A DNA stretch of 64,000 nt from NCBI GenBank assembly GCA_944472155.2, contig OX235273.1:88964793-89028792 (forward strand), in the 5' to 3' direction. The translations under genes and the position numbers were made by a program. The notes under the pieces are model-generated. The model was not told the origin of the DNA, made no database searches, and was given only the letters and a program-made list of their open reading frames with translations. The stretch's first letter is position 1. Every line of letters begins with the position of its first letter. The stretch comes from Trichobilharzia szidati (Eukaryota > Platyhelminthes > Trematoda > Strigeidida > Schistosomatidae). Shown one piece after another: positions 12,004 to 23,148 of this stretch.

Positions 12004-12660
12004 TTGATTTTGTCATTTCATTGGCGGGGAAGAGGGGTGTTTTTTTTGTAACCAGGTCAAATTCTGTTTTGGTCCATCATTCCTATTCATCAGACAATTT
12101 GGATTCCACTTGATATGAAGTGTTTCTGATATTAGACATTCTTTGTGATTTTTGAAATTTTCCTGGATTATTTCAATACTGTCAAAATCAATTGTGACTT
12201 GGTTCTATAGCGTGCCGACTTATGGCTGATGATTTTTCAAGCTTTTCTAGTTCATCCGGATTTCTCGGTGGTCGAATACATGCTCTATTGTGTTCATTTC
12301 TCCTGATTTTGATTTATCTCTGGTGATTTTTGTCCGATGTATATCGCATCACATTCCAAGCATTTTATTTTATAGATACAATTAGATAGAGAATCTTTAG
12401 GGATTTGGTCTTTTAAATGGACAATGTTGTTTCGCAGTGTGTCTGATATTTTGAAGAAAACTCTGATGTCGAACTTATTGAGTACTCTTCTGATATCGTC
12501 TGACGTCTCTTCTCTATATGCAATGACAACTGTTGAGGTCTATGTTTTTGGAATACGTTTTCGACCATAATTAATGTCATTGTTGATTTTGTTGATGAAG
12601 TTCTTTGGGCAGTTATTTTGCATAACAGTCTCAGTAATGTTTGTCCAACTTTTGTTCAAT
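12004..12660 (-). pseudogene. Penelope-like element GIY-YIG endonuclease remnant
   Basis: On the - strand a broken frame reads TVVIAYREETSDDIRR, then a CIYKIKCLECDAIYIGQ motif, then RHAIE..ID and HIKWNPN stretches. Penelope-like retroelements have an N-terminal reverse transcriptase and a C-terminal GIY-YIG nuclease domain, and the CxxC..YIG arrangement here matches that nuclease with the Y-I-G core. Several stop codons interrupt the rest. It sits antisense inside the lbx intron, with its 3' flank at 11630-12003. This lineage differs from the copies at 27690 and 45330, which read CSCGSSYI and CTCGASYIG. Confidence 0.65.
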
Positions 12661-12720
12661 TTAAATGTAAGTGACATTTTACTAAAAATGGAAATTTGTT
12701 TCATTATTTTTTATTAACAG

Positions 12721-13323
12721 GTTATTACATGGTTTCAAAATCGTCGAGCTAAACTGAAAAGAGAAGCTGAAGAACTTGAACGTGATGTAATGGCTTTAAG
12801 AAAACAAAAACAACAAAAATTCAATTGTTTTTCATTACCTGTTCATGAAGATGACGATGATAATGATGAAGAGTCAGGTGAGGATGAGGAAAAATGTCTC
12901 AAAGATGATTGTGATGAATTTATACAGGTACAGGCGAATCATTCAAAACTTTTAACACAAGCACTTACACTGTCACGAGTGTCATCCACCTCTATACCAA
13001 TTAGGGAATCATTGGATAACAGACGCGGTATACTTAATACTTCTCATATAAGTCATTCGAATGCATTCAGTGGTTCAATGGAGGATGAAAGAACACGACA
13101 AACAGAATCAAGCATATCACTTGATTATAACAGAATAAATAATGAAAATTATTTTAAAAATTTCCATTTTCATGAAAAACAAATTCCTTTACTTACTCTT
13201 AAAAATAACGATAGTACTGACGATGTTTACCATGGTGATAATGATAGAAACAAGCAAAGATCATTTGAAAAACCAAATCAAATATGGTGTCCTGCATTAG
13301 AATTAGAACAAGAAAGTAGTTAG
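12721..13323 (+). CDS. lbx: LBX/ladybird-class homeobox protein, 3' terminal exon
   Basis: This exon supplies homeodomain residues 45-60 and the C-terminus, ending at a TAG (13321-13323). It starts at 12721 after TTATTAACAG in phase 0 and encodes 200 residues. Recognition helix: VITWFQNRRAKLKRE, with Thr at homeodomain position 47, the residue typical of LBX proteins (most other homeodomains have Ile or Val), plus W48, F49, N51 and R53. An EELERDVMALRKQKQQ helix follows, comparable to the helical extension after the LBX homeodomain. Next comes a strongly acidic DDDDNDEESGEDEE run, then a long Ser/Asn-rich tail with no domain I recognise. The coding boundary is clear. The C-terminal tail is low in complexity and probably species-specific. 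No AATAAA was noticed right after the stop. Confidence 0.93.
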   Translation, partial: VITWFQNRRAKLKREAEELERDVMALRKQKQQKFNCFSLPVHEDDDDNDEESGEDEEKCLKDDCDEFIQVQANHSKLLTQALTLSRVSSTSIPIRESLDNRRGILNTSHISHSNAFSGSMEDERTRQTESSISLDYNRINNENYFKNFHFHEKQIPLLTLKNNDSTDDVYHGDNDRNKQRSFEKPNQIWCPALELEQESS

Positions 13324-13329
13324 GCAATA

Positions 13330-14505
13330 TTTCTCAGCCTTGTACTGATTGATAAACAGTTTCAATTCTTTTATGTTTTCATTGTAAAAAATATTGAACC
13401 AATGAACCAATCCAGATAAACAGTTATTTGTAAAACGAAATAATATGTAATTAGTTAAATCATGAAGTATATTAAATTGTTAAGTCTTCCAGTCATCCAT
13501 AGCTTCTTTTTCTTACATTTTTGTTGAAAAATGGTATCTTTAAATATGATAGTACTGAAATTTTTCCGATACTTTCTTATTTCTAGATTACGTTTTCATA
13601 CGGAACCATTGTAACTTAAAGGACTCTCAGTCTTTTATCTAACACGTATTAAGACGGATTGTTACTTAATTGACCATTGTACAGATTAGATACGTTTACA
13701 GGTATTCGTGCAAACCCATAGAACAGTGAGACCACTGTTGGAGCATAGCTTAGCATCTTTTAGGAATCTCGCAGTTAGCAGTTTTTTACTTTTTGTCTGC
13801 TACGGGATTCAGCGTAATAATTTGCAATGCTTCTCATCCTAGCTGGTCATTTTTCCGACTATTTCTAGGAGGTGGGGGGGGGAGAGTTTATTGGTGATTA
13901 GTGACCTGCCATTTATCCTTGTACTGCTGATACCCTAATAATTGCGAATAATCTCATTTTGAAAAGCTTAACTATGCATGTGAATACAGATTGGTGATAT
14001 ATGGTGAAACAGTCACTCAGTTTCTTAAGCACAAATTGATTTACTTACGTAAATATCTCCTGTACTAGTCAGTACTTTTGGCCTATTGTTGTCGATCATA
14101 ATGGATGGCAGTAAAAACAAGGGTAAGCTACTCCTACTGGCCTCATCAGTGTGTACTGATCAATTCACCTGCTCATATGGAGTTAGTTATGTCGTTTAAA
14201 CTCCAAGTCTGCTATCCAAACACATCATCAAACACTTATCCTCATGGTTTTACGAAGGAAAGAAAAATCCTTCTTGTTCTTGTGAAGATATATTACATAT
14301 AAACGATTGTACAATTTGATAATTAAATCGCCTGAAAAAAGTAAATATTTTCTGAACGCCTCTGGGATCATGAGAGCCAACAGTAGGAAATTTCAATCTT
14401 CTTACTGACTAAGCAGTTTGACGGTTGTATCTGGGAGACAGGCAATATAAAATTCGTTATTCTAATGACATTTATTAAGTAGTTAGCTAGATATATCTAG
14501 CTAGC
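13330..14505. other. lbx 3' flank and spacer
   Basis: Probable 3' untranslated region, then AT-rich spacer with a G-run near 13872-13882. I see no other gene or repeat. Confidence 0.45.
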
Positions 14506-14508
14506 AAA

Positions 14509-15268
14509 GACAGGACTCCACGTGAACATAGACAAGAGGGAGGTTATGAAAATAACCAATCAACAACAACAGCAGCAGCAACATCCAGTGCCAATCACCA
14601 TCAACGGGAGGGATGTGAAAGAGGTTACTTCATTCACTTATCTAGGGAGCATTGTCTGTCTCAACTACAGGAGGAACGGACGAGGATGTCAAATCGAGCG
14701 AGAATCGGAAAGGCGAGAAATACATCCATCAACCTGAAACCAATCTGGAAAGCTTCGTCACAGCCTGTATCAACAACAAAATTAGGATTTTCAATACAAA
14801 CGTCTAGTCAGTTTTGCTATACGGATCAGAAACTTGGCGGCGGGTCACAAAGAATATTTCCAACAGCCTGTTGTAGACCTTTATCAACAACTGTCTTCGC
14901 TCCATACTGAAGATCAGATGGCCGGAAAGAACAAGAACCAACAAGAAACTATGGGAAGAAACAAAACAAGAAGAAATCACCAAACAACAAATATGCAGGA
15001 GAAAGTGGAGGTGGATTGGACACTCACTGGCTGAGGAGGCCGTTGGGTGACATCGCGCGTCAGGCCATAGCTCGAGTGGAACCCGAAAGGGAAGCGGCGA
15101 GTGGGATGTCCAAGTGTGACATGGAGGAGATCGTGCGAAGAGGAGTTGAAACAGTATGGATTAACATGGATGCAGGTGAAAATTACAGCAGAAAACAGAA
15201 GCAAGTGGAGATGTGCAGTTGAAGCCCTATGTTCCACTAGGAACCCAAGGGAACAATGATAATAATAG
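14509..15268 (+). mobile_element. RTE-like LINE 3' fragment
   Basis: The plus strand encodes, in shifted frames, VNIDKREVMKITNQQQQQQ, then FTYLGSIV, RIGKARNTSINLKPIWK and further RTE C-terminal sequence to the tail GTTGAAGCCCTATGTTCCAC followed by GATAATAATAG. A CAA/CAG tract lies at 14562-14582. It is the mirror orientation of the copy at 17397-18620. Frameshifts make it non-functional. Confidence 0.88.
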
Positions 15269-15424
15269 CTAGATAGATGAAAATCGTGTTTCATGATTCT
15301 GTATAAACCAGACTACCGTAAAAACAAACTAAAGTGGAAATTTCTCATTGTTCGTTATAATGTTAGATAGAGAATGGCTGTTGATGAGGAGGCACAGAGC
15401 ATATCCTTGATTATATTTGGTACA

Positions 15425-15530
15425 CACTGGTGAATTTAAAGCTCACTGGTCCAGGCGCTCGACTTCCAAACATTAGGTTATCGGTTTGAACTCTTCTCCA
15501 TCTGCTGAGATCTGGTTGGAAAGAAACTAG
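15425..15530 (+). repeat. Possible tRNA-like SINE head
   Basis: GCTCACTGGTCCAGGCGCTCG could be an A-box region and CGGTTTGAACTCT a B box, spaced about 40 bases apart as in the hammerhead SINE heads. No body or ribozyme follows that I can align. Low confidence. Confidence 0.3.
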
Positions 15531-15539
15531 AATTTGAAT

Positions 15540-16145
15540 AACAAAGTTTTCCGAGTAGTGAGAGTTTACTAATACTACTTATATCACTGGTAGCCTGTAA
15601 TTTAGAAATAGAAATTGCTGGCTAATATAACATAAAGAAAAAGTTAAAAATGGAATATTTTAAGAATCCACATTAACACAGAATAATCTGAAAAATGAAG
15701 AGACAGTATATGATTACCTCGTAAAGGTGTTCGAATTAAATGCCCGTAGGTTAAATTCACCTCACAGACCAACCTGTTTCTACTCTAATAGGAAGATAAG
15801 GTAGCTACCAATAATTCAAAAAGTTCAAATGATTTGTACACTTATGCAACTGATATTCAGAGTTGACATTACTGACGAGGGCCTTGAAATTATCATAATA
15901 TGGTCTCATATCTCAGTGAACATAATTATTTTATTTGACCTATTGTTTCTAATGATTACCTTCAATAATTATTCCAACATTCGCATTATTTGATGTTGGT
16001 TTGCAGCATTTCCTATGTGCTGGATTATATAGTTTTCGTCTTTAAACCCAGAAGACATAGACTCGAACTAAATACACTCTTCAATGTACATTGGCAGGGT
16101 TTTAAAAAGGGAATTAAAAAAACCGTCTACTTCTTATGATTGCAT
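15540..16145. other. AT-rich spacer
   Basis: No gene or recognisable repeat seen. Confidence 0.4.
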
Positions 16146-16148
16146 GAA

Positions 16149-16285
16149 GGATTTCATGATGAGCTGACATCAGTAAGAGAACCACTGGAAAACCTGGGAG
16201 TACTGGACAGCTGTTTTGTCCTAATTTGGGACTCTTCAGCGGTACGCACCCACCTATAAAGCCAATACTTGAAAACCAATACTTC
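16149..16285 (-). repeat. Hammerhead SINE fragment
   Basis: On the - strand a type I hammerhead is readable at 16200-16245: 5' stem I half GTACCG, core CTGAAGA, perfect stem II GTCC/GGAC around a CAAATTA loop, then AAAA in place of the required GAAA, short stem III CAG/CTG, cleavage triplet GTC and stem I half CAGTAC. The G-to-A change in GAAA should abolish or greatly reduce cleavage. The 3' body ends in GATGTCAGCTCATCATG. A separate + strand SINE-end motif, CCAATACTTGAAA, follows at about 16262, suggesting a fold-back junction. Confidence 0.75.
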
Positions 16286-16375
16286 TTATGAATTGACAGA
16301 TTCTAATTTTTGCTAGAAACATCCTTGAAGTCAGCTAAATGGCTGTTAATCATAACAAATGAATAATAATCGTTT

Positions 16376-16935
16376 GCTATATATGTCCAAAACCAGTTAA
16401 ACATTTAATAATTTGAAAAAAAATGGGCATTGGGTGTATGATATTCATTATTATAAAAGTTTTTGTGCTGATGTTTCGCTATTTTTAAGACTAACAGCTT
16501 TACTAAAGTAATGTTAAACTGATATACAGTAATCCAATCATAGTCTGTCAGCATGAAGTAATTTTCACGTTGTCAATTGGGCAAATTGGTTCCAACACCC
16601 TCTCAATGAATTGACAAAATCAACACTAATATGTGACAAGCAATTTCATTATGTAAGCACACATGCTAGTTTTATAATTTCATGCACTTATCAAATTCAA
16701 CAATCTACACTTGATTTTGTAATCTTTACCAATTTACCCACCTGACGACAGAAAAAATTACTTTATGCTGAAGAACGATGATTAGGTTATTGTATACAAG
16801 TTGAGATTTTGTTAAAAATTCTGGTATAACATCACTTTAGTTAAGCTGTTAGTATTAAAAATAGCGAGAAATCAGCACAAAATAATATCGTTCTGTATTT
16901 TATTGATTAGCACATACAAAAAGTTTTATAAGGCA
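16376..16935. repeat. Inverted pair of Penelope-type terminal repeats
   Basis: The first half (16376-16600) runs in the same direction as 11640-11870. The second half (about 16605-16935) is the reverse complement of about 12020 down to 11750 (for example AATCAACACTAATATG and CAACAATCTACACTTG). Terminal repeats in inverted arrangement are a known oddity of Penelope-like elements. No coding part is left here. Confidence 0.6.
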
Positions 16936-17396
16936 GGCACGATCCATTGCTCTCAGTTCGGTGGCAAATTTCCTAGTATATAGGCTTAGCTAACTTATAA
17001 ATGGGAGTGCTTACTGAAATCTTCGAATGATAAACTGAAATTCATGAGTATAAATAGATAAATACATTTCAGTATTATTTAAGAGGTAGCAGTATTGTAA
17101 CTATAGATGATGAGAGACGTGATGAAATCATGGTGAAATTATGGACACCTTATCTTCAACGCACCATTTGCACAGATCTTTCATGTTGTGCTACTTCTGG
17201 CCTTCATATTGTGTGTGTTTCTTTGTATTCCTTTCACGTCTCCCATATATCTCCGAAATGCTGTATCATTTGCTTTCTGTAATTTCAAACCAATCTCCCT
17301 ACTATTTGATGTTTTTATGCCAATGAACGTCTCTTTATATACTACTGATAAATCTTATCAGTAACACAGGCCACAATATGTCTGAGGTTAAGTTAT

Positions 17397-18620
17397 TATT
17401 ATTATTATTATATTATTGTTCCCTTGGGTTCCTAGTGGAACATAGGGCTTCAACTGCACGTCTCAACTTGCTTTTGTCTTCCGCTGTACTTTTCACTTGC
17501 ATCCATGTTAGTCCATACTGTTCCAACTCCTCTTCACATGACCTCCTCCATATCACCCTTGGACGTCCCACTCGCCGCTTCCCTTTCGAGTTCCACTCGA
17601 GCATTGGCCTGATGTGCGATGTCACCCAACGGCCTCCTCCTCAGAGAGTGTCCAATCCATCTCCACTTTCTCCTGCATATTTGTTGTTTGGTGATTTCTT
17701 CTTGTTTTGTTTGTTTCCATAGTTTCTTGTTGGTTCTTGTTCTTTCCGGCCATCTGATCTTCAGTATAGAGTGAAGACAGTTGTTGATAAAGGTCTGCAA
17801 CAGGCTGTTGGAAATATTCTTTGTGACCCGCTGGCCAAGTTTCTGATTCGTATAGAAGAACTGACTGACTTGACGTTTGTATTGAAAATCCGAATTTTGT
17901 TGTTGATGGTGAGTGACGAAGCTTTCCAGATTGGTTTCAGGTTGATGAATGTGTTTCTCGCCTTCCCGATTCTCCATTTGACATCCTCGTCCGTTCCTCC
18001 TGTAGTTGAGACAGTGCTGCATAGATAAGTGAAGTGAATGAAGTAACCTCTTTCACATACCTTCCGTTGATGGTGATTGGCTCTGGATGTTGCTGTTGTT
18101 GTTGGTTGGTTATTTTCATAACCTCTGTCTTGTCTATGTTCACCTGGATTCATGTCTTCTCTGGCTGCTTCTTCGATCAGTTTGTCGGTTTTCGCTTGTA
18201 AGTCTTCGATTTTGTGTGACATCAAACATAAATCATCCACGCGCGAAATCCAGGTCTTCTAGTTTCTTCACGTCGGTCCAGGATATCCCTGTCTTCCCGT
18301 TTCCCACTGTCTTACGCATAATCCAGTCCACCACAATTAGGAATATCATTGGTTATAATAATCACCCTTGTTTGACTCCTGTGTTTACTGCAAACGCCTC
18401 TCTGAGTTTTCCTTTGTGGATCAGTTGACATGTGCCGTTGTCGTACAGCTGTTGAATAAGATTGTTGAATATTTGGGGTACGCCGTAGTACTCGAGTAGT
18501 TTCCAAATTACTTCGCGGTCAACGCTGTCGAAGGCCTTCTCAAAGTCTATAAAGTTGAGGTAGAGGTTTGATTGTCATTCCATGCTTTGTTCTGTGATGA
18601 TGATGCGTAGAATTGTAATT
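17397..18620 (-). mobile_element. RTE-like (SR2-type) LINE, longest copy, reverse transcriptase remnant
   Basis: This is the longest RTE-like copy in the window, read on the - strand. From 18560 downward it shows a FEKAFDSVDREVIWK-like motif A (encoded near 18556-18510), an LRRTPNIQQSY segment, a broken GVKQG region, FLIVVDWIM, then the catalytic DDLCLMSH near 18240. After this come KIEDLQAKTDKLIEEAA, the glutamine tract, RIGKARNTFINLKPIWK, KIRWPERTRT and QICRRKWRWIGHSLRRR. It ends at a GGAACCCAAGGGAACAATA tail plus an (AAT)n tract at 17397. Frames shift several times, so it cannot make a working polyprotein. The 5' end, with the apurinic endonuclease domain expected of RTE elements, is missing. 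Antisense frames at 17378-17722 and 18087-18428 are shadows. Confidence 0.9.
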
Positions 18621-18939
18621 TGGTCAGAACATGATTTGCAATCAATAACTTTAAGTTTCTAGCAATTGGAAACATAGAAAGAGAGGAATTATTTGGTTCT
18701 TTTTTAAAGTAGTTTTATTACTGTCATCACTTAATATCAATTATTTCTTTTAAAAACGCTCACTTGTATATTAACATATTAGTTTGTGCAGTGTAATACT
18801 TAGAAACCCAACTTTCAATATGACCTTTTCAAGAAACATAAAGACATTATGTGCATATATACTTTGAAACTTGCATTTATTCACCCCTTTATCTCTTCAG
18901 CTTTTGTTTATTCTTTAAGTTATTACGTTAGATAAATAA

Positions 18940-19115
18940 TGAGGAATAAACAACAGAGAATTAACGGGAATTTATGTCGACAAGTGATCATAATAATAAT
19001 AATCCGAGAGTATTTTCACCAACTGAAAATTAATTTTTTCAAAACTTTTTTCTCTTTTAAGCGTCTCTACTTTCTTTCAGTAATTACTCTGTTACATATA
19101 AACTTATACAGCACT
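18940..19115. other. AT-rich spacer with AAT repeat
   Basis: Contains a short (ATA)n stretch at about 18987-19003. No gene. Confidence 0.4.
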
Positions 19116-19116
19116 T

Positions 19117-19602
19117 TGATTTGACACTAGTAACTAGTGTGATGCGTCTAGTCCTCTCTTTGGTGCAGACTGAATTCTATCAGTCAGGTTGTAATGTGGC
19201 CACTATTATAGTTAGCTCGCCATCACGGTGTACATTGTTTGTGATGATATTAGATGGTTGGAGGCAATCGGCCACAGGAAGCCTTGTACCTAGGTTTCGT
19301 GCTAGTTTGCACTCATCAGCAAGGCGTATCTGCAACCTTGAAGGAACTGATGTCCCTCCTGAGATTCGAACCCGCGTCACCCAGTGCTGCAGTCAGAGAC
19401 GTTACCACTGAGCTATCCGGGCTCGCGATTGACCTCCTCTCTGACTGCAGCACTGAGTGATGCGGGTTCGAATCTCAGAAGGGACATGAGTTCCTTCATG
19501 GTTGCAGATACGCCTTGCTGACGAGTGCCAACTAGCACGAAACCTAGGTCCAAGGCTTCCTGTGGCCGATTGCCTCCAACCATCTAATATCATCACAAAC
19601 TT
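19117..19602. repeat. Fold-back tRNA-derived SINE, long-armed copy
   Basis: Left flank 19117-19240 (starting GACACTAGTAACTAGTGTGA) precedes an inverted repeat: a - strand SINE at about 19245-19425 with A box (GCTCAGTGGTAACG in its sense) and B box GGGTTCGAATCTC, and a + strand SINE at about 19445-19602 that keeps the B box but lacks the A-box end. Arms of about 160 bp are nearly identical, separated by roughly 40 bases. Paired long frames on both strands are repeat shadows. Confidence 0.85.
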
Positions 19603-19609
19603 ATACAGT

Positions 19610-22600
19610 GCTCTATGTGAATACTTTTCATTCTTCCGGGTATCAAACCGTGCTTACTACTTCACAAAAATTATCATAGTAGTACTGACAATGATTTAAG
19701 TAGGATTATTACTCTTATTAGGTGTTATTTTTGTCATCATCAGTATTTTTGTTGTGCAGTGTAACTGATACCAATCGCTATCTGTAGTATATTCCCTATC
19801 TGAATTACCTACTGAACATAACCACACACACAAACACGACAGGGGGAGATTTGGAACAGAAAGGAAACTAACTACAAAATGGTTTCTCACTGTGCACACA
19901 TAGACAGACAAACAAGGTATAATTATGTACCGGTCACTAGGTGATGATGATGATGACGATCTTGTAATTACCATGTCAATGTTCATTTCTTAAAGACAAA
20001 AAGGTGAAAACAACTTCGCAAAATATCGACTAAATTATTATTATTAGCTCTCCTGGAGGTGGACATCATCAAGTTATGTTTGTTTTAATGTTATTGCCAT
20101 TTCCTCTCGAGTCACACCAGTTACAGACAACTATCTTCAAGGCTTAAAAATCACTTTAATTGTTTTATAATGAGATTTAGTTGTTTAAATCAGTAGGTTT
20201 GCCCCTTTTCATTTTGTGCAATTCCGTTGCTGCTGTTAATTTTTGTCATTATCATCACAGTGTAACTATCCTATCCTGTCACTATAAACAACTACATCCT
20301 TTAACACACCACAATTTCTCACTGATATACACAGGCACATTCAAATAGCTGAAGACAACATGTGTGCTTATACATACGCATATACATCCTATGTAAACTG
20401 TTGTTAAAAGACAAATTAGTGCTTTAGATTTACAACACCTTTAATATGGTGATGACAATAATAATAATAATAATAGTAATAAGGCTGTAGTTATTGATAT
20501 TGGTGATATGTAGAGAAGGTGATGGGAGGGAAATATCTATTTAAAAAAGACAAAATGTTTGTTGTTATCCACTCGCTATCCCACTTTTCCCTTGATACTA
20601 GTGATGACAGTAATAATCTGTGTACTGATTATTGGTTACATATCATGATGATGTTTTGTTTGGATATTATAAAGCTCAGCAGGTTTTCGAAAAGTTGTTT
20701 CAGTCTGTTAAAAAGTCAATTAAAAAAGAATTCTATCTTCCATAACTTTATATACACTGTATATATATTTCAATGTACACATACCTTCTTCTTTCAAGCA
20801 TAAGCTGTTTTCAGCTTAATTTTTACTTGTCGACGGATTCTTCTTCATCATCATCTTCTTCTCTCTGTTTCTCTCTCGATCTATGAATGTGTGTGTTTGT
20901 GCGTTTGTGTACGAATAGCACTAAGTATGTGTGAAATTCAATTTATTTCATACGCTAGCAACAAATTTCGCGGTTGAAGGTGTTGTTATTTAAAACAAAA
21001 GTGATTTTCAATTTGTCAATGGAATTTATGAAAAAAAAGAAAAAAGAAATGATATGTACATTCAACTAGTTAAGAGGAAACTTTTTTTGTTTCCCAAAAA
21101 TATAGAAAGCAAGACATGCATACATATATATGCCGTTAATGATGATGTGAAATGTAAGACATACTACTGTTGTCGTGATGAGATGTTGATGATGATATAA
21201 ATGGTGGTGTGATACTACTAGTGCTACTCCTAGTTTTAGTGGTGTATATGTCTTAATTTTTGTTATTACTGTATTTCTGTTGACAATAACGACGGCCGAA
21301 AAAGGACTATGATGATGATGATGTTGATAATAATGATGTTAATGAAGCCTGGCGGATATTTGTTGGACAAGTAGTAAGAATAATAACTCGTTGAAGGGAA
21401 GTGTGTTCGCGTGTATGTCTGTCTGTCTATGAATGTATGTATGACAAAGGAGGGTGGGGAGAGAGAGAAAGATGGGGAGTTAAATAGGCAGGATAATCAT
21501 CACATTGGTGTTAAATACATATTTTAATGACATTCATATTAATAGAATTGCTGACAGAATGATGAAAGGACATGAAGCGCGCACATATATATCAGCATGT
21601 AAAAGACAAAACTACAAATAGCAGTTATGACACGATAATCTTATTTGTGTCAAATAAACACGAGAAGTAAAAAAGAAAAGAGGGAAAAAACAACAACAAC
21701 GAAAAACATGGAAAAACAAATCTTCATTTTACTTTTGTATTACGTCTCAATTTGTCGAAAATTAATTAAGTACGAAGTGTGGAAGTAAAAGAGGAAATCA
21801 CTTCCATCATCAATACACCTAAAAAATTAGTAAGTACTATCAATGACACCGTGTACTATTTTTGAAGAAAAAAGGTGGAGGGAAAGAAAATCAAAGTCTT
21901 CAAGTGGTAAAATTTTCATGTTTTCTTTTTTAGTTTCTGTCAGCTACGAATAAGGTGATAAACTAACCAACCAACCGACCAACCGGTTAACTGATATCAA
22001 AGTAGTGTAGTTAGTTTAATGCTTTGAAATTGCAGTCTACTCTTGATATCTATACTACTATTACTTATACTAACACTACAGCTATACTACAGCCATCAGA
22101 TGATTATATAAATAAATAGTAATAACAGTTATCACGGTAATAATCATAATTATTTTAGACAGGAAAATAATTACAAGAAGAATGGAAAGTCATCTATTGA
22201 GGGTGTAAAACAGATATCTGTTAACCAACTGACAAAATCGTATCATACTGGTTAATTTGTTATTGTTGTTACGCGTTTTTGTTCTCCACCCTTTAGACGA
22301 TACCAGATAGTGGTGTTAAAAGGGGATGAGAATGAAATTCAGTCATCCCTGCTACCCCCACCCTAACCACCTAACAAGCAAGCAAGCAAACAAACAAACA
22401 AACAGTAAACTGGTATGCAAGAAATAACATACATGAAGGGATAACTATTAGGCAAGATTGTTATCATAAAATTTATTTTTAGCAAAACTTTGTTTTATGG
22501 AAGTTAATTACTAAAGTGGCAGAACTTATTATTAGGGAGGAAAAGTTCGCGCCTGTTCAAAATTCAACCACATTAATTTGTTTTGTTTTTTATCACTACC

Positions 22601-23095
22601 CTCATAACATAATTCTTAGGATAATAATAATCGAATATTTAAGATTTTATCGAATATAACTTTAGGGAAAGGATAACAATATTCATAAATAATTTTCAAT
22701 AACTCCTGAAAATATAATTTGATATATGTATGAGGACGACGATGATGGTACACCCTAGTTACCATGGTGACCTGATTATAAATATTTATCTTGACAAACC
22801 TTAGTGGGATAAATTATTTGTTATTTGATTTTAATTACCTTGACTAATCATAAAGAATATTTTCCATACTTTAGTGAGTAGTATAGTTTGTTGAAATAAT
22901 TCATATTGTTATCATTGTTGCTTTAAAGTAAATGCTAGAAGTAAATAGACATCAAAAACCAAGTCCATTTAATCTTAAGTTCAACTCCAAGAAATACCAT
23001 AACGACAATGTAAGGCTGGAATGATTCCAACAATGATAAAATATTTATTTATTGTTCGGCTAACATTAAATCAGAGAAAGGTAAATGTCAGTAAC
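19610..23095. other. Long simple-sequence-rich spacer
   Basis: About 3.5 kb with no supported gene. It holds microsatellites: (ATG/ATC)n near 19941-19958, (AAT)n at 20456-20476, GTGTGTGTTTGTGCG near 20889, GATGATGATGATG at 21312, and AAGCAAGCAAGC then AAACAAACAAAC at 22377-22404. Palindromic ATG/TAA-rich runs are common. The frame at 20519-20803 has no recognisable protein content. Confidence 0.55.
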
Positions 23096-23148
23096 TGAGA
23101 CTGTTGAGCTTTGACAATTTTGTCACCAGTGTAGCTTAAATAGAGCTT

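Larger units (their letters stand above)
9323..12720 (+). other. Intron of the lbx gene, repeat-laden
   Basis: This intron of about 3.4 kb starts GTAACT and ends TTATTAACAG. It splits the homeodomain between residues 44 and 45, a position used by many homeobox genes. It holds a diverged copy of the unclassified repeat (9786-10030), fragments of the fold-back SINE family near 9586-9630 and 10040-10145, and an antisense Penelope-like remnant (11630-12660). Nothing else is recognisable. Confidence 0.85.

Noticed and set aside
12790..13323. Independent gene starting at the ATG at 12790
   Set aside because: The frame continues upstream to the acceptor at 12721 and completes the homeodomain, so the ATG is internal.
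22377..22404. CRISPR-like short repeats
   Set aside because: AAGC/AAAC units are an ordinary microsatellite in a eukaryotic genome.
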